Positions 1-4,994 of a stretch of DNA of 12,480 bases are shown in pieces. Numbering within the stretch: position 1 is the first letter of the stretch; every line of letters begins with the position of its first letter. Where the stretch lies: the NCBI GenBank assembly GCA_035294785.1, contig DATGKF010000019.1:1-12480 (forward strand). Direction: 5' to 3'. Origin of the DNA: Poindextera sp035294785 (GTDB lineage Bacteria > Pseudomonadota > Alphaproteobacteria > Caulobacterales > Caulobacteraceae). The translations under genes and the position numbers were made by a program. The notes beneath the pieces were generated by a model, which did no database searches, was not told the origin of the DNA, and saw only the letters and a program-made list of their open reading frames with translations.

Positions 1-182
1 TAGCGGCCGGTTTCGGCGATCTGCCGGCCGGCTTCTGCGGCGCGCACGGCCACAGCGGCGGCCGACGCCTGTCTCGCATCGGGCTTGAACGTGCGCGCCT
101 CCTCGCCGCTCTGCGGGCTTCGGCGGCCGCCGTCGGCGGCCTTTTCGGTGTTCGGCGTGGCTGCGGTTTGGGTCTCGGCCAT
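1..182 (-). CDS. Partial CDS, N-terminal 60 residues; possible phasin-family protein
   Basis: An open frame starts at an ATG (182-180) and runs without a stop to the left edge, so only 60 codons and two bases are visible. A perfect GGAGG (193-189) lies 6 nt upstream, which is strong support for a real start. The visible protein begins MAETQTAATPN. It is rich in Ala, Glu, Arg and Gln, has no signal peptide or membrane segment, and becomes helix-prone after residue 38 (AAEAGRQIAETGR at 48-60). A disordered N-terminus followed by an Ala/Glu/Gln amphipathic helix resembles phasins, the coat proteins of polyhydroxyalkanoate granules. That is a compositional resemblance only; most of the protein is outside the window. 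It is transcribed divergently from the exported-protein gene at 373. Confidence 0.6.
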   Translation of the reverse strand, partial: MAETQTAATPNTEKAADGGRRSPQSGEEARTFKPDARQASAAAVAVRAAEAGRQIAETGR

Positions 183-372
183 GGGAGGCCTCCGTCGTCT
201 GGGGTTGGATGACATGCCGTGTCGCCCCCTTCGTCCCGCGCCTGGAGAATCGCTCGCGTGCGTCGAAGTTCCGCGACGCAGCGATCAATTTTTTGCAACA
301 GCGAACAACCTTGGCGCGGCCTTCCAAAGCCGCCGCGATCGTTGCAATGTCGAAACAAGCAGGGAGGACACC
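183..372. promoter_or_regulatory. Divergent intergenic region
   Basis: This 190-bp region separates two divergently transcribed genes, both with good Shine-Dalgarno sequences (GGAGG at 193-189 minus; GGGAGGA at 362-368 plus), so promoters for both should lie here. It contains an AT-rich island (287-298) unusual for the GC-rich surroundings and two copies of the palindrome TTGCAA (293-298 and 342-347), each preceded by GCGATC (281-286 and 335-340). One GAATC (247-251) matches GANTC, the CcrM methylation site used in Caulobacterales. I found no convincing -35/-10 pair on either strand, so no promoter is assigned. Confidence 0.45.
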
Positions 373-771
373 ATGAAGCGCATCCTGATCATCGCTGCGG
401 CGCTGTCGGCTCTCGCCATGGCGCAGACGCCGGCCTTCGCCCAGTACGACCACGACCGCTGGGATCACGACCGCGGCGACTATAGCCACGACGACGACCG
501 CGGCGACCGCTGGGACGTCGACCAGCGCATCACCTGGGTCGAAGACCGCATCGCCCGCGCCCAGGAGGACGGCAGCATCCGCGGCGACGTGGCCTGGCGC
601 GCCCGCAACCAACTCGCGGACGTGCGCCGCGACGAGACGCGCGACCGCTACCGCTACGGCGGGCGGCTGCCGGAGGCCGTCCGCGACAGCCTGCTCGAAC
701 GCGTCGATTCCATCGGCCGCAGCATCCGCTGGCAGGACGAGGAGTGGCGCGCGCCCTGGAACGATCGCTGA
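373..771 (+). CDS. Small exported Asp/His/Arg-rich protein of unknown function
   Basis: The protein has 132 residues. The ATG at 373 follows GGGAGGA (362-368) with a 4-nt gap and begins a classical signal peptide, MKRILIIAAALSALAMAQTPAFA, with predicted cleavage after Ala23. The frame is open further upstream to 85, but that extension has no SD and would bury the signal peptide. The mature N-terminus (24-50) is a low-complexity stretch of DHDR/DDDR-type repeats. Residues 51-120 look helical, with the pattern of a helix, an 'E/R-DGSIRGDVAWRAR' segment, a second helix, 'GGRLPEAVRD' and a third helix. Small secreted Caulobacterales proteins with this layout are familiar but, to my knowledge, uncharacterised. 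It is probably periplasmic. The Asp/His-rich stretch might bind metal, which is speculation. prmA starts 21 bp downstream, so co-transcription is possible. Confidence 0.8.
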   Translation: MKRILIIAAALSALAMAQTPAFAQYDHDRWDHDRGDYSHDDDRGDRWDVDQRITWVEDRIARAQEDGSIRGDVAWRARNQLADVRRDETRDRYRYGGRLPEAVRDSLLERVDSIGRSIRWQDEEWRAPWNDR

Positions 772-792
772 GGCTTCGCCTATGAAGGGGCG

Positions 793-1662
793 GTGAGCGA
801 GAAGATCATCGCCCGCGGCCCTCGCGCCGACGCGGAAGCCGCCGCCGCGGCCATCGACGCCGATCCCCTGCTGGAGAGCGCGACCTACGCGATCCTCGAG
901 GAGGACGAGCGCGCGGCGCGCTGGCGCATCGATGCGTACCCAGTCGGAGCCGAAGAGGCCGACATGCTGACGCGGCTGTTGGCCGGCTTTCCGGCGCTCG
1001 CCATCGTGCGCGAGACGCTGGCCGACGCCAACTGGCTGACGCTGGCGCTTTCGGGCCTGCCGCCCGTGCGCGCCGGGCGTTTCTTCATCTACGGCGCCCA
1101 CGACGCCGGCCGCGCCCCGCCGAACGCGGTGGCGCTGCGCATCGAAGCCGGCGCGGCCTTCGGCACCGGCCACCACGGAACGACCACGGGCTGCCTCGAC
1201 GCCTACGACAGCCTGCGCAAGCGCCGCCGCTTCGTCCGCGTGCTCGACGTCGGGGCCGGGACCGGCGTGCTGGCCATCGCCGCTGCGCGCACTGGCGGAC
1301 GAGTCGTGCGCGGGACCGACATCGACGCGGCCAGCGTCCGCATCGCAGCGGAGAACGCGCGGCTCAACCGCGCCCACGCCCGCTTTGTGCGCGCGAGCGG
1401 CCTCGCGCACCCGCTCATCGCGGCGGCGGCCCCTTACGACCTCATCTTCGCCAACATCCTTGCCGCGCCGCTGGTGGCGCTAGCGCCGGCCATCGCGCGC
1501 GCGCTGACGCCCGGCGGCCGGGTCATCCTCTCCGGCCTCCTGCGCGCCCAGGAGCGCCGCGTCCGCGCCGCCTACATCGGCCAAGGCCTGCGCTTCGAAC
1601 GCCGCCTGCACCGCGACGCCTGGGCCACGCTGGTGATGGCGCGTCCCCGGCGGCGGGATTAG
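793..1662 (+). CDS. prmA: Ribosomal protein L11 methyltransferase PrmA
   Basis: The 289-residue protein is a cytoplasmic SAM-dependent enzyme expected to trimethylate ribosomal protein L11. The N-terminal part (about 1-110) is the L11-recognition domain; the class I methyltransferase domain follows. Visible motifs are FGTGHHGTT (123-131, the PrmA family motif near the cofactor site), LDVGAGTG (151-158, the SAM-binding glycine loop), an acidic residue at the end of strand 2 (Asp176 in GTDID) and FANILA (219-224, motif IV with Asn221). Length is normal (E. coli PrmA has 293). The start is a GTG preceded by AAGGGG (785-790). There is no in-frame ATG nearby; an ATG at 782 opens only a 4-codon frame whose TGA overlaps the GTG. 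pepP follows after 8 bp, suggesting one transcript. Confidence 0.93.
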   Translation: MSEKIIARGPRADAEAAAAAIDADPLLESATYAILEEDERAARWRIDAYPVGAEEADMLTRLLAGFPALAIVRETLADANWLTLALSGLPPVRAGRFFIYGAHDAGRAPPNAVALRIEAGAAFGTGHHGTTTGCLDAYDSLRKRRRFVRVLDVGAGTGVLAIAAARTGGRVVRGTDIDAASVRIAAENARLNRAHARFVRASGLAHPLIAAAAPYDLIFANILAAPLVALAPAIARALTPGGRVILSGLLRAQERRVRAAYIGQGLRFERRLHRDAWATLVMARPRRRD

Positions 1663-1670
1663 ATAGGCGC

Positions 1671-3485
1671 ATGCGCCAGACCTTCGATGAACACACCGAT
1701 CCGTCCTTCGGCGAGAAGCACCTGCCCCTGATCCGCCAGGCCATGGCCGCGCAGGGGTTGGACGGCTTTCTCGCCCCGCACGAGGACGAGCATCAAAACG
1801 AATACCTCCCGGCCGCCAACGACCGGCTGGCCTGGGCGACCGGCTTCACCGGCTCGGCCGGTGCGGCGGTGATCCTTAAGGACAAGGCGGCCATCTTCGT
1901 CGACGGCCGCTACAGCCTGCAGGTGCGCGACCAGGTCGATACGAAGCTGTTCGAGGTCCGCGACCTGGTCGACGGCGGCGTCCCGGCTTACCTCGAGAGC
2001 GCGCTCGGCGAGGGGCAGACCGTCGGCTACGACCCGCGCCTGCACAGCCCCGACGCGCTGGAGCGGCTGAACGCCGCCGCCGCAAAGGCCGGCGCGCGGC
2101 TGACGCCCGTCTCGCCCAATCCGCTGGACGAGGCCTGGGGCAAAGCGCGCCCGGCGCAGCCGGCCGCCGCCGTCGTCCCGCACACGCTGGAGTTCGCCGG
2201 CGAGGCCTCGGCCGACAAGCGCGCGCGGGTGGCGAGGAGCCTCGCGGCCGCCGGCGCCGAGGCCGCGGTGATCACCGCACCCGCCTCCGTCGCCTGGTTG
2301 TTCAACATCCGCGGCGGCGACGTGATCCGCTCGCCCCTTCCGCTCGGCCAGGCGATCCTGCAGGAAGACGGCTCGGCCATCCTCTTCCTCGACCCGGCCA
2401 AGGTGTCGGCGGATCTGCCGGCTTGGCTGGGCAACACGGTCACGCTGCAGTCGCCGGACGAGCTGGCCAAGGTTATGGACGGCTTCGGCGGTCGCAAGGT
2501 GCTGGTCGACCCGTCACTGTCTTCCGCCTGGTATTTCGAGGCGTTGGTCGCCGCGGGCGCCCAGGTCGTACGCGGCGCTGATCCCACCGCCCTCCCCCGC
2601 GCCCGCAAGAACGCGGTCGAGATCGAGGGGGCGCGCCAGGCCCACATACGCGACGGCGCGGCGCTCAGCCGCTTTCTGCACTGGGCGGCGACGGAGGCCC
2701 AGGGCGCGCTTCCGGACGAGCTCGATGTGGTGCGCAAGCTGGAGGGTTTCCGCGAGGCGACCGGTGCGCTCAAGGACCTCTCCTTCGACACCATCGCCGG
2801 CGCGGCGTCGAACGGCGCCATCGTCCACTACCGCCCAACCAAGCGGCTGGCCAAGCGGCTGGAGGCCGGCTCGCTGCTGCTGGTCGACTCCGGCGCCCAG
2901 TATCTGGATGGGACGACCGACGTGACCCGCACCATCGCCATCGGCAAGCCGACGGCGGAGATGCGCGACCGCTTCACCCGCGTGCTCAAGGGCCACCTTG
3001 CGCTGGCCCGCGTGCGCTTCCCGGCCGGCGTCAGCGGCTCGGCGCTGGACGCGCTGGCGCGGACATCCCTGTGGGCGGCCGGGCTCGACTACGACCACGG
3101 CACCGGCCACGGCGTCGGCAGCTATCTTGGCGTGCACGAAGGCCCGCAACGCATCTCGAAAGCGCCGAGCAGCGTCGCGCTGGAGCCGGGCATGATCGTC
3201 TCCAACGAGCCCGGTTACTACAAGGAAGGCGCTTACGGCATCCGCATCGAGAACCTGCAGGTGGTCACGCCGCCGGCCCCCATCGACGGCGGCGAGCGCC
3301 CGATGCTCGGCTTCGAGACTCTCACGCTGGCGCCCATCGACCGCTGCCTGGTCGACGTGAAGCTCCTGACCGCCGAAGAACGGGCCCAGCTCGACGCCTA
3401 CCACGCCCGCGTCCTGACGGTGATCGGACCCCTCGTCCCGGCCGATGTCGCCGCCTGGCTGACCGAGGTCTGCGCGCCGCTCTAG
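1671..3485 (+). CDS. pepP: M24B aminopeptidase P (Xaa-Pro aminopeptidase)
   Basis: The 604-residue protein belongs to the long, three-domain aminopeptidase P group (mammalian XPNPEP1-like), not the 440-residue E. coli type. Two creatinase-like N-terminal domains (about 15-150 and 170-320) precede the pita-bread catalytic domain (about 325-540) and a C-terminal M24 tail (about 545-604, LGFETLTLAPIDRCLVD). The dinuclear metal ligands are all present: Asp406 (LLVDSG), Asp417 (GTTDVTR), His480 (GTGHGVG), Glu513 (SNEPGYY) and Glu527 (RIENLQ). His386 (IVHYRP) and His489 (GVHEGP) are conserved family histidines. It should remove N-terminal residues preceding proline in the cytoplasm. The ATG has only a weak AGG upstream, and its close spacing after prmA suggests coupling. 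A 10-bp tandem repeat encodes KRLAKRL at 391-397. Its stop overlaps that of the convergent gene. Confidence 0.93.
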   Translation: MRQTFDEHTDPSFGEKHLPLIRQAMAAQGLDGFLAPHEDEHQNEYLPAANDRLAWATGFTGSAGAAVILKDKAAIFVDGRYSLQVRDQVDTKLFEVRDLVDGGVPAYLESALGEGQTVGYDPRLHSPDALERLNAAAAKAGARLTPVSPNPLDEAWGKARPAQPAAAVVPHTLEFAGEASADKRARVARSLAAAGAEAAVITAPASVAWLFNIRGGDVIRSPLPLGQAILQEDGSAILFLDPAKVSADLPAWLGNTVTLQSPDELAKVMDGFGGRKVLVDPSLSSAWYFEALVAAGAQVVRGADPTALPRARKNAVEIEGARQAHIRDGAALSRFLHWAATEAQGALPDELDVVRKLEGFREATGALKDLSFDTIAGAASNGAIVHYRPTKRLAKRLEAGSLLLVDSGAQYLDGTTDVTRTIAIGKPTAEMRDRFTRVLKGHLALARVRFPAGVSGSALDALARTSLWAAGLDYDHGTGHGVGSYLGVHEGPQRISKAPSSVALEPGMIVSNEPGYYKEGAYGIRIENLQVVTPPAPIDGGERPMLGFETLTLAPIDRCLVDVKLLTAEERAQLDAYHARVLTVIGPLVPADVAAWLTEVCAPL

Positions 3486-3784
3486 CCCTCTTCAGGAACC
3501 CGGCTGAGCCAGGCCATGGCGGCGGCGAGGGCGGCGACGGCGGCGAGGACCGGGCCGGCGGGATCGAAGCTCGTCACCAGCGCGCCGGCGCCGCTCACCA
3601 GCGACGGGCCGACGGCGGCCAGGCCGGCCACGGCGGCGACGCTCGCGGCCATGGCGAGAGCTGCGTCGGCAGCGAGGCGGCGGCGCGCGATCGCCTGCTC
3701 GACGCCCAGTTCGAACACCAGGTCGCGGACCGGCGCGCGGGTCGCAGCCCATAGCGCATCGAGGCGGGGATCGGCGTCACTCAT
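3482..3784 (-). CDS. Small two-helix membrane protein, putative regulator of the ECF sigma factor
   Basis: The 100-residue protein begins MSDADPRLDALW. The ATG at 3784 has GGAGG (3794-3790) 5 nt upstream, which favours it over the longer start at 3796. Its first 8 nt overlap the 3' end of the sigma gene (ATGAGTGA), so translation is likely coupled. A cytosolic, charged, helix-prone N-terminus (1-40) is followed by two Ala/Val-rich hydrophobic segments (about 41-63 and 76-95) and a short tail. It contains no Cys and no His, so it is not a zinc-binding (ZAS) anti-sigma factor. I do not recognise the family. Position and topology (soluble N-terminal segment plus membrane anchor, directly after an ECF sigma gene) suggest an anti-sigma factor; that is inference. 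Its TAG shares a CTAG with the pepP stop. Confidence 0.75.
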   Translation of the reverse strand: MSDADPRLDALWAATRAPVRDLVFELGVEQAIARRRLAADAALAMAASVAAVAGLAAVGPSLVSGAGALVTSFDPAGPVLAAVAALAAAMAWLSRVPEEG

Positions 3785-4301
3785 TCGAACCTCCAAGCAC
3801 GGACAACAGTTTAGCGCGGCCGCGCTGCACGTGCGACTTGATCGTGCCGAGCGGCAGGCCGAGCGCCTCGGCCGCCTCGGCGTGGGAGAAATCGGCGCCG
3901 AGGCAGAGCGCGACTGCGGCGCGCTCGTCCGGCGCCAGCGCGCTGAGGGCCCGGGCCGCGTCCAGCGCCGCGTCGGGGCAGGCGGCGGCGCCCTCGACCG
4001 CGTAGGCCGCGCCGCGGCGGCGCTCGCGTCCCCGCGCCCGGTTGGACGTCAGGCTCTTTCGCCAGGCGATGCCGCACAGCCACGAGCGGAACGAGGCCTG
4101 ACCGCGGTAGCGCCCGAGGCTGGACCAGGCGGCGAGGAAGGTTTCCTGCGCCAGGTCGTCCGCATCGGCCGGATCGTCGAGGGCCCGGCGCAGGAAGCTG
4201 CGCACCGCCTGCTGGTGACGGGCGACCAGCGCGCCAAACGCAGCCTGGCCGCCACGGCGGGCGGCCGCGACCAGCGGCGCGTCGGCGTCGTCCGCGTTCA
4301 G
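3777..4301 (-). CDS. ECF-type RNA polymerase sigma factor (sigma-70 family), probable CTG start
   Basis: The predicted product has 174 residues. Region sigma-2 occupies about 12-85 and contains DADDLAQETFLAAW (46-59), the usual core-binding helix, followed by YRGQASFRSWLCGIAW (65-80). Region sigma-4 spans about 118-168, with the helix-turn-helix ending LGTIKSHVQRGRAKL (151-165). Sigma-1.1 and sigma-3 are absent, as expected for ECF (group IV) factors. The frame is open far upstream, but that overlaps a membrane-protein gene and has no sigma homology. Between the upstream gene's end and sigma-2 there is no ATG, GTG or TTG. The best start is the CTG at 4301-4299, which overlaps the upstream TGA as CTGA and has GGCGGG just before it. 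Product and family are secure; the start is not. The downstream two-helix protein is a candidate anti-sigma. Confidence 0.88.
   Translation of the reverse strand: MNADDADAPLVAAARRGGQAAFGALVARHQQAVRSFLRRALDDPADADDLAQETFLAAWSSLGRYRGQASFRSWLCGIAWRKSLTSNRARGRERRRGAAYAVEGAAACPDAALDAARALSALAPDERAAVALCLGADFSHAEAAEALGLPLGTIKSHVQRGRAKLLSVLGGSNE
3790..3794 (-). promoter_or_regulatory. Shine-Dalgarno within the sigma gene for the downstream membrane protein
   Basis: GGAGG, read on the minus strand inside the sigma factor's codons for its Gly-Gly, lies 5 nt before the ATG at 3784. It decides the start of the small membrane protein and places initiation 8 nt inside the sigma gene. Confidence 0.75.
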
Positions 4302-4801
4302 TCGACCCGCCAGAACGTCGCGATCACCGCGGAGATGGTCGCCGCGATGGTCAGTGCGCCGGCGATGAGGGCCACGATCAGGAAGGTGTCGTTGTGGTCG
4401 TGGCCATACTGCCAAGCGAGGCCGAAGCCGACCGCGACCGCGCCGGCGAAGATGGCGCCGTTCCAGCGCCGCAACGGCTCGCCCGCCATCCGCCGCTCCC
4501 AGCGCTGGTCCCAGCGCTCCGCCCGCCGCGTCCAGCGGTCGTCGGTAGCGCGCGCGGCGGCCTCGCCGATCGCCGCGCCAGCGGCGCGCCAGCGGTTGCG
4601 GCGGCCGCCGAGCGCGTCCAGCACCTCCGGCGGCGGCTCGCGGTTCTGCGCCGCGTAGACCTTCAGCGCGTCGATGGCGTCCTTCTGCCGCCGATAGCGC
4701 AGGTAGCGGTTCCACGGCTCGAAGATGGCCTGAACGATCGGCACCGCAAACAGCGCCAGGATGATGATCAGCCACCAATGCTTGTCCCAGTCGAAATACA
4801 C
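4298..4801 (-). CDS. Multi-pass membrane protein of unknown function, first gene of the ECF module
   Basis: The 167-residue protein has a hydrophobic segment at about 9-28 (after FDWDKHWW), a charged cytosolic region (30-110) with ALKVYAAQNREPPPEVLDAL (45-64), an Arg/Trp-rich stretch (85-113), and two more hydrophobic segments (about 114-132 and 139-161). The chosen start is GTG at 4801, with GGAG 9 nt upstream. A TTG at 4846 would add 15 Arg/Ala-rich residues and is less likely. Membrane proteins with a post-TM 'alk-ya-pPpevl' segment often neighbour ECF sigma genes, which I recall from general knowledge of DUF6249-like proteins; I cannot confirm family membership here. Its TGA overlaps the probable CTG start of the sigma gene, so reinitiation may drive sigma synthesis. 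Confidence 0.78.
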   Translation of the reverse strand: MYFDWDKHWWLIIILALFAVPIVQAIFEPWNRYLRYRRQKDAIDALKVYAAQNREPPPEVLDALGGRRNRWRAAGAAIGEAAARATDDRWTRRAERWDQRWERRMAGEPLRRWNGAIFAGAVAVGFGLAWQYGHDHNDTFLIVALIAGALTIAATISAVIATFWRVD

Positions 4802-4947
4802 GCTTGTCAGCTCCGTTCTCGGGGCGACTCGCGCCGCCCTCCTCAAAGCTTAGTCGCCGCCGAGGCAGGGATCGGATGCAACACAATCTGCGCCGTCATC
4901 GCCCGGCTTGTCCGGGCGACCCATGATCACCGTGCTCGATCGGGTGT
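4802..4947. promoter_or_regulatory. Intergenic region between ligA and the ECF module
   Basis: This 146-bp gap should carry the promoter of the ECF module (minus strand). Its ligA-proximal part is the palindromic repeat; the remaining 89 bp (4802-4890) hold a GACTC (4826-4830, a CcrM-type GANTC site) and GAGGAGG just upstream of the TTG at 4846. I saw no clear ECF-type (GGAAC-like) -35 or sigma-70 promoter. Confidence 0.35.
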
Positions 4948-4994
4948 TCATGGGTTCCCGGCATTCCGCTGCGCTCCAGCGGGGGATGACGGCG
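4891..4994. repeat. 104-bp palindromic dispersed intergenic repeat element
   Basis: The outer ends are perfect 10-bp inverted repeats (CGCCGTCATC at 4891-4900; GATGACGGCG at 4985-4994). An inner pair, ACCCATGA (4919-4926) and TCATGGGT (4948-4955), is also inverted. Each half has its own hairpin: left, an 8-bp stem TCGCCCGG/CCGGGCGA (4899-4906/4912-4919) with loop CTTGT; right, a 6-bp stem CCGCTG/CAGCGG (4966-4971/4977-4982) with loop CGCTC. The architecture and the ends resemble small intergenic repeats scattered through alphaproteobacterial genomes. Only one copy is in this window, so the dispersed status is inferred. It overlaps the last 15 codons and stop of ligA and, as RNA, could act as a transcript-end structure for ligA. 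Confidence 0.8.

Noticed and set aside
248..272. Minus-strand GGAAC (272-268) resembling the -35 box of the general-stress sigma factor EcfG, upstream of the phasin-like gene
   Set aside because: At 16-17 nt spacing the -10 position reads GATT/ATTC rather than CGTT, so the match is only half a promoter.
85..771. Long 228-codon plus-strand frame containing the small exported-protein gene
   Set aside because: The first 96 codons overlap the divergent gene and the promoter region, have no SD, and would place the clear signal peptide in the middle of the protein. The start at 373 with GGGAGGA is much better.
2027..3404. Large antisense frames opposite pepP (2027-2821, 2514-3404)
   Set aside because: They are typical long antisense frames in GC-rich coding DNA, without homology features; pepP has all catalytic residues in the opposite strand.
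4826..4830. GACTC (GANTC) site near the ECF module start as evidence of CcrM cell-cycle control
   Set aside because: A single GANTC in a short noncoding stretch is weak evidence, and no promoter could be placed around it.
3777..4886. 369-codon frame that would fuse an Arg-rich N-terminus to the ECF sigma factor
   Set aside because: The upstream 195 codons are the shifted reading of the membrane-protein gene; they are Arg/Pro/Gly-rich shadow sequence with no sigma features. No slippery heptamer was seen that would support a frameshift fusion.
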